A DNA stretch of 64,000 nt from Dermacentor variabilis (lineage: Eukaryota > Arthropoda > Arachnida > Ixodida > Ixodidae). Positions 19,474-29,939 of this stretch are shown here, piece after piece. Positions within the stretch are counted from its first letter, which is position 1, and each line of letters starts with the position of its first letter. The notes under the pieces are model-generated. The model searched no databases and was not told where the DNA came from. It worked only from the letters and a program-made list of their open reading frames with translations. The stretch spans positions 190,274,067 to 190,338,066 of the forward strand of contig NC_134569.1 of NCBI RefSeq assembly GCF_050947875.1, given 5' to 3'. A program made the position numbers and the translations under genes.

Positions 19474-19868
19474 GCAGCTCTAGGTATCTCTGGGAGGTAT
19501 CTTGTTGCTGCTGCTGTGCTATGTATCTCAGGGATGTATCGTGTTGTTGGTGTTTTTGTGGTTGTTACGTGATTATACAAAGGAGTGTGTTGTGGACATT
19601 AACCTGTTTATTAAGGACACCGTGTGGACAATTGCATTGTTTTGAAATCGCAGTTAAGCTGTGGACATTAACATGTTTAGAACACCGTATGGACAACGCT
19701 AGTGATGTGTTAGTGGTGTGCTTTTGGTGTGTGCTGGTCGTCGGCGTTGTGCTGTGTGGTGTGCTGGGGCCAGAATCGCCACAGAAGATAGTCGGCTGGC
19801 TGGATGGCCTGAAGAGGAGGACGACTTGAGCAGTTTTTCAGGGAAAAACTCTTGAGAGAGGGGGCCCT
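19474..19868 (+). other. 3' non-coding region and polypurine tract
   Basis: T/G-rich leader-like DNA with an internal near-duplication of about 40 bp (gtggacattaac...tggacaa at about 19591 and 19661). The purine run gagagaggggg (about 19854-19864) followed by ccct just before the LTR is the likely polypurine tract. The 102-codon frame across it shows no transmembrane env-like layout, so no gene is called. Confidence 0.6.
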
Positions 19869-20725
19869 TGTCACATATAAGAGGGAAGATGAAATAAAAT
19901 GGTAGACGAAGAAAGGTTTCAAGAAGACGACGAGGATGGCGTTAAGAATGACGTGGATTAACCGAAGACGAAAGAAGATAAAGAAGAAGTTTCCAGTGAG
20001 GTGACAAGAGATGATTGGTGGAGAAGTATCCGGTGAGATGGAAAGCGACGATTGGTGGAGAAGAGAAGACGAAGAGAAGGATTACGTGGACTAACAAGAA
20101 GGCTATAAAAGGGCGAGGAAGGGCGAGACACAGGGGGAGAAGAAAGCAGCGGAGACTCGGCGGGTGAGGGACGGTTCGACCGGAAGAGAGCGACGCCGGC
20201 TACTGCTTCGGCGTGCTCGTGTTCTACGGATTTGCACCGCAGACTTCCTGCCGTTCCTGAGCCCGTTCCGGGGAGTCCACGGAGGACGCCACCACCTGCT
20301 ACGGCCAGGGGTGTCTCTACCGCTGTCACCACTCTTCCGGGTGGTGCCCCAACGCCAACATCATCGGCCGCACCTCCACGGGCGCTTGGACCGGGAGCGT
20401 GTACGACGCAACCAACGACGCCTCCAGCGACGCCAGTCCTCGAACGTCGAACGCCACTCCGACGCCGGCTACGGGACCCACACCACGCCACATCCGCACC
20501 GAACCAGACGTAAGCACGAACGCCAACCACTCTCAATGGAACGCTAGTGGCAGTGTTACCGGTTCGTGTGTACTGATAGTTTTTGTATCTTGTGTGTTAG
20601 TTTTGTTAGGTCTGTGTGCTGCTGTTCTTGTCGCGTGGGTTGTATTAAATGTGCATCTGTGTGGGTACGCCTGTCGCCTAGTCCATTCTTTCGGCCAGAG
20701 TGTTCTCCGGAGGAGATCCGTGACA
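19869..20725 (+). repeat. 3' LTR of the Gmr1-like element
   Basis: 857 bp. Compared with the 5' LTR I count about eight substitutions and a missing aag triplet near 20070. The TATA box tataaaagg is at 20104-20112. Confidence 0.93.
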
Positions 20726-21140
20726 GCCCTAGTAGTGAAGTTTCGCACTTAACGCACTCACAAGGCAAGTTTGTGGCACTTTCTTTGACCCCCAACATTG
20801 TTGAAAAATTATTTCGGTACATTTTTTGTTTACGTGTGAGGCAGGCTCGCCGCGCCTGGCCTTGTAACGCAGTTAGCAAAAAGCAGCTCGGCTGTGTGGC
20901 GCAGTTTTCTTTGCGTGTACTGAATCTTACTGGGACAAGCTTGTGACGCTTTCTCTGACCCCCAATATGATTGTAGTTAATTTCATTGCCTTTTAGGATA
21001 ATGTTGAGGGACACTCGCCGCGCCTGTCTTGACGCAGCGAAAAGCAGCTCGGCCATGGTGACAAAGTTTGGCGTGTACTGAATCTTACTGCGACAAGTTT
21101 GTGACAATTTTAATGACCACGCAACAACTTAAACCTTTTT
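20726..21140. repeat. satellite-like tandem array, right part
   Basis: It starts with the gccct target duplication (20726-20730) and continues the array broken at 14133. Unit starts near 20772, 20940 and 21095 each follow a 'cttactg(g/c)gacaag' landmark, giving periods of about 168 and 155 bp. Units are clearly diverged and the last decays after 21130. Confidence 0.75.
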
Positions 21141-21826
21141 TCGGTACTCACGCTTGTCGAAAACGCGACGAGCAATTAATTGCAAGGAGTGTAACACATT
21201 AGTGCATTTCTTTCGCTGGCAGAACGTTCAAAAGATACCGCCAGGAGCTCAAACACCAGGAACTTTTAACTGGGAAATTCTGTCTGCTGAACGACTGACG
21301 ACAAGTTTTGCCCCTACACATTTGTATTGAGTGCGAGTAGAAGGAATTCTGCGAGCGTCCAGCATGGTGTGGTTAAGTGCCTGTGTTGTGGCCACCTCTG
21401 TGTATTCGTAACGTACTATCGCATCGACTGTAGCCAAGTTTCTTTGGAAACGCGCAGTAGTCCGTGTATTGGTGTTCTTAAAGTGCAGGAAATAGGTCCC
21501 GAGATTAGGGGAATGCTTGGAAAGAGGATGTTTTCGTGGCATGTGCGGTATTGTTTGGGATTAATCAGGTATTTTTTAGGCCATGTATGTAAAAGCGAAC
21601 TGCTTTTGCTTGTAATACGGCCCATTCACCACTTTCGCACGTTTAGAGTCCACGCATTATTCTTGTGAGGTAATAAAAAATGACACATGTTTGTAATTTA
21701 CATTCTTCAGCTGACGTCGTCCGGTGGAGCTACGGGAACTACTGCTGCTCACCTGGTGCCACAACGTTGCGTGAATGCACAAAAAACCCGCAATGAGCAT
21801 TTATGTAGAATAAAATAGACATTTCC
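21141..21826. other. no gene recognised
   Basis: Short frames in both strands share the same bases, and none shows a domain. Nothing is assigned. Confidence 0.45.
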
Positions 21827-22905
21827 TTAAAGGCAAGCTGAAGAGTCTGTCGAATTCAATAAGACGCTCATATACGGATGCGGGAACCTTATAAACCATG
21901 TAGGTAAAATTTAGGGTGTTTTTTTCAATTAGGAGCGACGTAATCGTCGGTTGAAATTGCGCTGTAGCTCCGCCCCCCTTTGAGTGAGCGAGCGGAGCGG
22001 ATACCGGAAACCGCGGCGTTGTGAAGTCAACTCTGCTTCGTTCCTTCGCAGCGTCCGCGACCGTGCCTGACCGCGCTTGTTTCTGCGTGCGTGCCATCGT
22101 AATCTGCTTCGATCGACCCTGCATTCCTTTGTTGGTGCGTCTGCGTGTATGTAGAGTGGTAGTCAACGTGCGTGGTAGTCAACGTGAGTTGTAATTAACG
22201 TGAGTGGTAGTCAACAGATGAAGGTCACTACACGGACTGCATGAACCGGGAAGCTTTTCACGCGTTTAAACCGTTTTTGTAGATTGCCGACAGCTTTGGA
22301 CAGCGCACAAATGCCGACGATCGCATCCCCGCTTATGTTCCACGAGGAGGCATGCAGGAACACAACACTACAGTTGTTTGACCGGAAACGAGCTCACTAG
22401 ATCGGCGAAATATCGGCGAGATCACTAGATCGCGTTGCAAAATAACATACTAACCAAAGAGCATTTCCAACACGAGGAGATCCCAAGACTTTGCTTTCGT
22501 TCGCGTCGAAAGCACTGCTCGCACCAGCATCGTTTGCTTCTTCGAGAGGCCGGCTCTTCGCAATCGGCTCGTACATGTAGGGAGTAACGCCTTACTCCTC
22601 AGAAAAATGCAGTCTCTCTAAATTTTCCATTACCGTCTCAGAAAAACAGCACCAAACTACCTGGCACCGCGCTTCATGTGTAGCGGCAGCGGCAGAGTTG
22701 ACGTCACGAGGCGCACCGACCAATCACAGGCGGAAACGAGACGCGCGAGCTGGGCATGTCCGCTGCTGCACTTTTCGTCGAAATAAAATATATTTGCGCT
22801 TTCTTTCGCTCAATTTCGATACGATATTCGAATTCGGAGGGTTGAAAACCATTATGTACAGATGTTCACTCATTTTTTCTGGAAATCCTTTCAGCTTCCC
22901 TTTAA
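21827..22905. mobile_element. inverted-repeat DNA element, about 1.08 kb, no transposase
   Basis: ttaaaggcaagctgaa at 21827-21842 and ttcagcttccctttaa at 22890-22905 are inverted copies with one mismatch in 16. The interior has CpG-rich parts, a gtggtagtcaacgtg motif repeated about four times near 22150-22215, and no transposase frame. It is most likely a nonautonomous DNA transposon. The outer TTAA on both sides may be the target site, which would suggest a piggyBac- or other TTAA-type element; this is inference. Confidence 0.5.
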
Positions 22906-22989
22906 TTCACAAGGCGTCTTGCGTCCTTATGAAAGTGCACGGGGCACATATTCGTTGGAGGCTTGTGAAGATCGTTCGCAATCATTTTT
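22906..22989. other. short spacer
   Basis: No feature recognised between the inverted-repeat element and the tail of the next LINE. Confidence 0.4.
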
Positions 22990-25250
22990 ACTTAATAAAA
23001 CGGTTTCATCTTAATAAAATGTCTTCATCATCTATTGGTTGATGACCATCTCCGGCCATAATGGTTGGCGCACCTTTTCCAGGGCACCACTGAGCGTGGC
23101 TGCTCATCGGGCATGATCCACCAGCCTCCGTTGGAGGCTAGAGTCGCCGCTGGAGAGCACGCTCTCCCACTGCTCCGCACTCGGATTTTCTATTTTGCGG
23201 AATGCGCTTCTTCGTATTACACTCTCATGTGATGTGATAAATTGTGGGTATTGCGCCACACCACGGGCATGTGTCCCTGTATTGACTTGGGAGAATTTTG
23301 CATAGTATATGTAAATTTGTGAAAGTTCCTGTCTGCAGCTTTCGCCAGTAAACTGTCTGTTGAGTGAGTGTATTGTGGGGCGGGGGATATCTTATCCTCG
23401 TCCCTCTATGGTAATTTAGTATGTCAGAGTACGTTGGGATCACTGTCATGAAGTCCTCAGGATCTCTGTTTGGGTCGGCTCGGTGTGTATGCTTTCGAGC
23501 GATCCTATCGACCCTTTCGTTGCCCTCAATCTCAGTGTGCCCCGGTACCCAAAAGATGGTGTTTCTAATGCGTTTATTCTATTGGCCAGCGCGGAGGAAG
23601 ATTTGGAGCGCTTTTTGACCGTTTATGCCGTTAATGTAGTTTCGGCATGCTTCCTGGGAGTCTGTTAGTGTTATAAGGGATCTATTTATGCGGTAGCCCT
23701 CCATAGCTGCTAGGGCAACAGCCATTTCCTCTCCCTCGGTTACCGTACAATCTCGTACCGACGCGCAAGCGATTTCCCTATAGTCAGAGTCTATTACTGC
23801 CGCGACGACTCTTTGTTCTGTTTCCCTTCGTTCTCGAGGATATACCGCGGCGTCCGTGTATACCGTGTTCGCCTTGGTTGCTAGGTATTTTTCTACATAT
23901 TTTGCCCTAGCGTTCCGCCTGGCTGTGTGTAAATTCGGGTTCATGTCTCTTGGCAGGGACCCTACCTTGATGGTGCTGCGATACTCATCGGGTAGGTTTG
24001 CCGTTCTTTGTTCTTCCCTTTCAATTTCTTTGTGCCCCAATTTTTTTAGGAGCTTTCTGCCCGTTGTAGTCCTGCTGGAGTCTGAGTAGCTGCGAACCTA
24101 ATTGTGCTCATTTGAGCTCCTCGAACGTGTTGTGGTGACCAAGGGCCAGCAGCTTCTCTGTCGAGGTGCTGGCCAGCAGGTGAAGCGCTGTTTTGAACGC
24201 TTTCCTTGTGATGGCGTCGGCCTGGTCCCGTTCGCCTTTGTTTGTGTTGTAATATGGGAGGGCGTACGTAATCCAGCTGATTATGGGGATCTTAACCAAC
24301 TTGACTGTATCTTCCTCCTTCATGCCGCTTCTTTTTTGAGAGACGCGGGTGATCATAAGTGCCACCTGTGCCGTCGCTTGCTTGAGTAGGTTTATGGTGT
24401 GTGTGCAGCGTTGATTGCTCTGCACCCACATTCCCAGAATCCTGACGGCTTCTTCTGGTATCTGTAATCCTGCTAGGGTGACGCTGATTTGTTCTTCCGA
24501 GCGTTTTCCTCTTCTGACTCACAGGAGCTCTGACTTCTCCGTCGAGCAGGCGAGACCTCTTTCCCCAACACATTCTTCTACACATGTTGCTGCGGCTTGT
24601 AGTCGTTCTTCTCTTTGGCTGAGCGAGCCTTGGTTAATTAGTTCAGGCGGTGATATCGTCGGCATAAATGGCGTGAGGTATGCCGTCGATCTCTTCCAGC
24701 TTCCGGGCTATCCCAATCATTGCAATGTTGAAAAGGATCGGTGAGATCACGGATCCCTGCGGTGTTCCTTTGTTAGGCGTGTGGAACTTGTCTGTCCGCA
24801 GGTCTACTAACCCCACCGTGGCTGTTGTTTGATAGGAACGCTGTCACGTAGCCGTGGATTCTTCGTCCGCTTGAGATCGTCCAGTTCCTTGAGGATGGCC
24901 GCGTGGCTGACGTTGCCGAATGCTCCTTTGACATCGAGTAGCATTATTATGTTTTCTCCATTGTGGGGGATTTTGCTTAGGCCTCCTCCATATCTTGGAA
25001 TTCTGCCGGGTTTTGGGCTGGCCCGTCCATAAAATTGCTTGTCACAGGGTTGGTGGGGACCGGGGATCCATTTCGGTCGATGCCTTGTCGCTCCGACCAA
25101 CTGGTGCCCGCCCGGGTGTCGGCTGTGGCTAAGCCTAACGCGAGACTTAGCTCCCCGGCCACGTCGGTGATCTTCTAAGTCCGATAAAAAGTCCAAAAAT
25201 TGGCCTACCGGCTCGAAGGTGGTATCCTCGTGGTCCTGACGATCAGCTGC
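22990..25250 (-). mobile_element. RNase H-bearing I-group LINE, internally rearranged
   Basis: Minus-strand order: a 5'-looking segment (25250-24975), then directly RT motif A (about 24940), motif B/C, thumb, RNase H, and a C-terminal CCHC-like zinc motif. The tail is near 22990 (TTTTATTAA-rich on the minus strand). Everything normally found between the 5' segment and RT motif A is missing, so about half of the element is deleted. It is the same broad family as 53390-57046 and 61885-63608, sharing the CPWCG...YHIT motif and the YPPPH segment. Confidence 0.78.
23050..24975 (-). pseudogene. LINE ORF2 C-terminal half: RT, RNase H, zinc motif
   Basis: On the minus strand: IIMLLDVKGAFGNVSH (RT motif A), then KGTPQGSVISPILFNIAM (motif B) and a YADDIT-type motif C near 24650 in another frame, then a thumb in 24108-24431 (MITRVSQKRSGMKEED). 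RNase H follows in 23579-24040, with VYTDAAVY, EGEEMAVALAAMEGY and TLTDSQE. The last part (23225-23449) has the YPPPH block and CPWCGAIPTIYHIT zinc motif. RNase H in LINEs removes template RNA. Multiple frameshifts and stops break the frame, so the protein is not made. Confidence 0.85.
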
Positions 25251-25584
25251 GTTGATGTTGCCAAAAAATTTGACGGCATAATAAAATTGTCCTGTCGAAA
25301 ACTTCAAAAATTTGCTGAGAAGTGTCGAAGCGAGCGGACACAAGTGGCGCTGGCCGGACACGCTGCGCGATAATGGCGGCAGATACTCGCGTGGGCAAAC
25401 TTTTTCCACATTTCGGGTAAGGCGAACTTAGGAACTCATTTTTCACGATTATTCTGCACGGAAAACACCGTCCAAAAGGCAGAATTTTGATTGTGATATC
25501 CCAGATCTGGCGAATAACATAGCGTTATGTACGGGGTTATTTCTCATAATAGCCCTAGTACATAAGTTGATACTCTCGTCGACT
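24975..25584. other. LINE 5' segment plus unassigned DNA
   Basis: 24975-25250 reads as a proline/asparagine-rich segment on the minus strand (NPVTSNFMDGPAQNPAEF), resembling a LINE 5' region or ORF1 start rather than RT. From 25250 to 25584 nothing is recognised. Confidence 0.4.
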
Positions 25585-26159
25585 CATCCCCTCCAGGGGC
25601 GTATGCGTCAGCAGACGTTTGATATGTTGCGACACTACGTACCCGAGCACATGAAGGTTGGACCCTACCGCATGTAGCTGTGCGCGGCTTAGCCGTGTCC
25701 GGGGAAAAGAAGGTCCTCGGGGTTGAGCCGATGCCGAGTGTTTGGACCCTTAAGACCTCTCGGTGGAAGCAACACACCCCTTTGGCCTCTGCTTCACCTA
25801 GACGGCACCTCTGGACTGACCGACCCGGAGGCAGTCGCCTTTTCGTGTCTCTCTGTCTCTTCGCACACTTTCGTCTTTCCCACTTACTTTTAGTCTTCCC
25901 TGTCTTCTTTCTTCTGATAACTTCCATCATTCCTGGCGCCAAGGGTTAATCTGGTGTGCTATGACTACCTTGGTTATAACATACATGGTTATAGCGACGA
26001 TGTACAGTTGGCATGGTAGGGCTTGCTTCACCGCATACCCTGCCTTGTCCCCTTGCTGGGCTCGGTGGTGGGTGACTGGCTTCGTCATTGAATACTCAGC
26101 ACATTTCATGGGAACTTCCAACCCCTTCTCTACCGATCGTTCCTCTATAAGTGGGCGCA

Positions 26160-27314
26160 CCGATGCTACATTTCAGTTTTTTCTAAAAGACACTGACTTC
26201 CCCGAAATTTCACGTTGTCCACAGTGATAAACCTGACAAGAAAGCAAGAACGATTTCACCATTCGTTGTGGCGAAGTATCTCACACACACCATTGGAGGC
26301 GGCTATAAGATCACTAAGCTGGCCAGTCAGGACCTATTACTCGAACTGAAAGACAAAGCACAACACAAGCTAACGAACCATGTAGTACTTGGAGACATCC
26401 CCGTCAGTGTAACAGCAGACGGAACCATGAATACGGCCAAAGGCGTGATTTGTGACATTGACTTGATGGACTTGACCGAAGAACTCCTGGACGGATGAAA
26501 ACGTAATAAGTGTGCAAAGAATAAACATCAGACGTGAGAGCATGGATCTGCCAAATAAGCACCCTTTGCCTTTAGCGCGTTACCAGAGACATTAGAAACT
26601 GGGTATACCAAAATCGGAGCACGACCGTACATCCCAAACGCGCGACGTTGTTTTAAATGCCACAGCTTTGGTCATGCTTCCCAAAGCTACCAAGGGCGGC
26701 TAGACTGTGCGAAATGTGGCATCAATGATCACTGTGAGGCTGAGCCCCGTTGTAGCAACTGTATTGGTGGCCACCCTGCATATTCTCGATCATGAGCGGT
26801 CTGGAATAAAGAAAAGGAAATAATTGCGAGAAAGGTAAAGGAAAACATAACTTTCAGAGATGCAAGGCAACGCATCTCACCAACATTTGCACAGAGCGCA
26901 CCTTTCGCCGATGTGGTACGTCGGGGGGCCGTACCACAACGGTACTTGGCGGACGCCAGCGCCACGCGTAGCGAGCGCGGGGCACCGCCAGCCACCCCCA
27001 TGGTGGGAGCAGCGAAGGCTGCCCTACCTCTCCCGAAGTTGACCACAGTCCAGGCCTCTGGTAGTGCTGGCACCAGTCAGCCCAGCTCCGAGGTCAAGAC
27101 AAGCCCATCAACCACCAGGACAGTGAGCTCCCAGGCCTTGTCTTCCGAGACAAGGCCTTCACGGAAAACACACCGCTCGCAAGAGCGCGTGTCCAGTGCC
27201 TCGCAAGAGGCCATGGACACAACACCCAGTCAAAAGGTGCAGTTGGCGCCTAAGGAGCGGCGCGATATTGTCGACCGCTCCAGAAAAGACAAAACTCCAA
27301 TTACAGCACCATAA
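26160..27314 (+). pseudogene. LINE copy A ORF1 (Gag-like, CCHC zinc knuckles)
   Basis: Segments match copy B: SPFVVAKYLTHTI, ITKLASQDLLLEL, a TMNTAKGVI motif, then after stops CFKCHSFGHASQSY and CAKCGINDHCEAEPRCSNCIGGHPAYSRS, which are Gag-like zinc-knuckle arrays of Jockey/I-type ORF1 proteins. The C-terminal part is a Ser/Thr/Pro-rich tail (SQEAMDTTPSQK) ending at 27314. A stop at 26497 and others split it. ORF1 proteins of this type bind the element's RNA. Confidence 0.8.
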
Positions 27315-27374
27315 AGGGCCCTGTAAGCGTAACCAAGTTTATTCTCTTTGACACATAACACATTTATTTTAACA

Positions 27375-27768
27375 TAGATGCACTGGTTATTCAGTGGAAT
27401 ATCAGAGGCCTGCTTTGCAACCTGGATGATGTCCAAGAAATCTTTCATGAACTCCAAAAATGCTGTTTGTTCAAGAGACTGATTTGAAATCTAAACATAA
27501 GCACTTCCTTCGTCACTATGTTATTTTTCGAAAGGATCGCGATGATGCCCTCGCATCACCCGGCGGCGTAGCCATCATAGCTGACAAACCTATAGCTTGT
27601 CAACACTTAGAGCTACCAACACCCCTTGAGGCAGAGGGCGTTCGAGCTGTACTTTTAAATAAACTGATAACCCTATATATATCGCCGAATTTTCAGCTTC
27701 ACAAACAAGAATTGCAAATATTAATGGATCAGTTAGCTGAACCATATCTTGTGCTTGGAGATTTAAGG
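27375..27768 (+). pseudogene. LINE copy A ORF2 start: endonuclease fragment
   Basis: Begins near ALVIQWNIRGLLCNLDDV, the conserved WNxRGL start of AP-like LINE endonucleases, then after a frameshift FVQETDLKSK, FRKDRDDALASPGGVAII and AEPYLVLGDL. The GDFNAH motif is cut off at GDL, marking the break. Confidence 0.8.
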
Positions 27769-27805
27769 GGACAGGGTAGGTCCTATTCGTGCCATGCATT
27801 TTAGG

Positions 27806-28095
27806 CTATGTTCGTGACCCTTTTTCTCATATCTGCTGCTATTAACCTTGGTGCATTGTAATCAGCAATGTTAGATAGTGTTACTGAACTAGGATTATTT
27901 TTTTAAAGATTAGTTTTTAGCTTTCTTTTTTTACTGTACCCACCAAATTTTAGGGCCAAAATCTGCAGTAAATGGCCTGTAAATAAAAATCCCCTACAAT
28001 ATTTTATTCCTAGTTCAGTAGACTGTAATGTTTGCTCAATATCTGAAAAATATTTCTCCCTAGCGCTTGCAGTTTCTGAAAAAGGGTCAAATGCA
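27806..28095. repeat. diverged inverted repeat, about 90-bp arms
   Basis: tgaccctttttct near 27811 pairs with gaaaaagggtca near 28079, and tactgaactagga (27882-27894) pairs exactly with tcctagttcagta (28008-28020). The bases between the paired blocks are partly alike. The right arm, read on the minus strand, is open for about 50 codons without a recognised domain. It may be the terminal or foldback part of the Mutator-like element next to it. Confidence 0.5.
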
Positions 28096-28189
28096 GCAAA
28101 ATTAGGTGTTTTGAGATAATTGGCTTTGAAGTTGAAGAAAGAGCTTTATTGGAATATAGGACTATAGAAACATATTCTGACGCATTTTT

Positions 28190-28480
28190 TCAATAGCCAC
28201 CAGCCTGGTAGTCCCCTCCATCATTGACACTTCTTTTCTGTTCTAGCTGCCTTGTTTTCCGGGCCTCCTTAGTGACCAGTCGTGTAGCCCTCTCTGCAAA
28301 GTAAAGTCGCCGCCGGTCAGCTTCGCGCAACCACTGGACTGTGAACCGTCCTGGAGAAACTCCGAATGACCTCAAAATGTCGGCTCGAGCAATGCTGCCG
28401 TCATTAAAAGTTAGCACAGCATCCATTGCCGCTGTTTTCAGCGTCTTGAGTCCAAGAAAGGCATTCTTCGGAGAGCGCTG
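28190..28480 (-). pseudogene. C-terminal fragment of a Mutator-like (MULE) transposase-domain protein
   Basis: Minus-strand frame SPKNAFLGLKTLKTAAMDAV, LTFNDGSIARADIL, FGVSPGRFTVQWL, then an arginine-rich helix (RLYFAERATRLVTKEARKTR) and a short aromatic end. The K-x-FLGLKTL...DAVLTFNDG...LG(V/I)xxGxFT...D...RxxxAxxxxTKEAR order matches the C-terminus of invertebrate Mutator-like transposase-domain proteins as I recall them. Only about 96 residues remain. It starts at a breakpoint with the LINE at 28481. The stop at 28190 follows the usual DxYGxGx-like ending (DYQAGGY). Confidence 0.65.
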
Positions 28481-29909
28481 TCATACAACGTTAAGTTCCA
28501 TTAACCACGTTTTGGACCAGGTAGCAACCGCATCCACATCGTACTGTAAGTGGGTAGTGTCTATAACAGTTCTTATGTCGCGAAAAATAACACAGTCATG
28601 AAATAAAATAACGTTAGATTTTAAGAGAGGCGCCAAGTCATTGATATAGATAAGAAACAAACGCGGTCCAAGAACCGATCCCTGCGGAATGCCTGAAGAA
28701 ACGTGGCTAAAAGCAGAGCAGCACTGATTCGCGACAGCAAACTGTGAACGATGTGTAAGAAAAAAATTCAATCAAATTTAACAAACTACTGTCTTAATTT
28801 AGTTGATTTAGTTTATGAAGCAGTAATCTATGTGAGACCTCGTCAAACACTTTTGAAAAATCTAAGAATAAGGAAACGGCATGAGATGATCGATCTGAGA
28901 ATTGGCGCAACGCTTGATTAAAACATAGAAGTTGCGTTTCACATGAATATGTTTTGCGAAAGCCCTGTTGAGCCGCGCTAAAAACTGAGTTTGATTCAGA
29001 AAAGTTAACCAAGTTACTGTAGATTACATGTTCTAGTATTTTACAACAGTTACTGGTGAGCGATATAGGGCGATAATTACAAGGAAAGCATTGATTGCCT
29101 GATTTGAAGATTTGAATCACCTTCCCTATTTTCCATTTTTCGGGGAGCGTACCTATGTCCGAAGATTGTTGGAATATTTTTGTTAATATAATAGAGCAGT
29201 AGGTACTAGTGTTTTTCAAAAATTTGGTGTTAATACGGTCGAAGCCGGGAGATGAGTTATTTAACCCGTCGATAATCATAGCGAAACCAGATACGTCGAT
29301 TCGCACTTAAGGCATAGCTACGTAATTGAGCGCTTGTGTCAGGGGTAATTTATTTGAAGAAGCAGAGGAAGAATTCTGTAAAAGGGTCGCACAAAGAATG
29401 TTGGGTACGGGTTCCTCAGAAGAATCATAGGGTGATAGTGTCGTGCGGTGGAGGGTTAATGGTGCGCCAAGATTTCTTGACGTTGGAGGCTAGCATCGAC
29501 GGAAGCACAGTAGATAAATAGCTTTCTCTGGCGTTTGTGATGGCTTCAAGATAAGCGTCAGATGCAGTCTTGTGCGCATCCCAACGTAAATTAGAATGTG
29601 AGAGCCTGGCTGCGCGATAAAGATGTTTTTTCTTGTTGGATAGCCGTTTTAAATGAACGTTATACCATGGTGCCTGCGAATGCGTGGTGATGACTCGCTT
29701 TGGAATGTATCTTTTTTTATTAGTTCGTGCGCTTTAGTTTTGCGTCCGTGCCAATTAGAGTTTACTGAGTTATTGTCGAAGTCATGCAAGAAGTCGTCTA
29801 TGAATGCATGAAGTTCAGTATTGATTGCGTCAAAGTTTGCTGTGTTGTAGTTGAAAATAGTTTTGCGTTGTTTTGAGCGTTTTCTTTGTGTGACACGGGT
29901 GGCGGACAA
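28481..29909 (-). pseudogene. LINE ORF2 remnant: linker and reverse transcriptase
   Basis: 29909-29649 holds the linker (FNYNTANFDAINTELHAF). 29306-28794 gives LNNSSPGFDRINTKFLKN (block 1), IFKSGNQCFPCNYRPISLT, QQGFRKTYSCETQLL and SLFLDFSKVFDEVSHRLL (motif A). 28771-28481 gives [21 protein letters not shown] (motif B) and VILFHDCVIF in place of FADD (motif C, two substitutions), then WLMELNV. Frameshifts separate these blocks. It is not functional. Confidence 0.87.
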
Positions 29910-29939
29910 GAAATCTTCAGATACTGGTAACTTTTTTTT

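Larger units (their letters stand above)
14134..20725 (+). mobile_element. Gmr1-like Gypsy retrotransposon (integrase before RT), 6592 bp
   Basis: Long LTRs (860 and 857 bp) start TGTCAC and end GTGACA and are flanked by gccct. The coding order is Gag, protease, integrase, reverse transcriptase, RNase H. This Copia-like order with Gypsy-type enzymes is the hallmark of the Gmr1 group, first described in fish and other deuterostomes. The LTRs differ by about eight substitutions and one 3-bp indel, so the insertion is fairly young but older than the Mag-like copy at 1683-6207. Frameshifts and stops in Gag and at the integrase/RT boundary make this copy non-autonomous. There is no env. Confidence 0.93.
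25585..27768 (+). mobile_element. I-group LINE copy A: 5' UTR, ORF1, start of endonuclease; 3'-truncated
   Basis: The 5' region (about 25585-25860) closely matches 41089-41360: caggggcg, gtcagcag, the cgtggcttagccgtgt-like block, and ggcctctgcttcac followed by agacgg. Both copies begin to align at the same place, which should be the true 5' end. An ORF1 remnant (26160-27314) and the first part of ORF2 (27375-27768) follow. The copy stops abruptly inside the endonuclease at GDL, where GDFNAH is expected, so a later rearrangement removed the 3' two thirds. Confidence 0.8.

Noticed and set aside
19521..19829. 102-codon frame after RNase H, considered as an env gene
   Set aside because: Composition (C, V, W, L runs) reflects T/G-rich non-coding DNA. 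It has no signal peptide, cleavage site or membrane layout and contains an internal nucleotide duplication.
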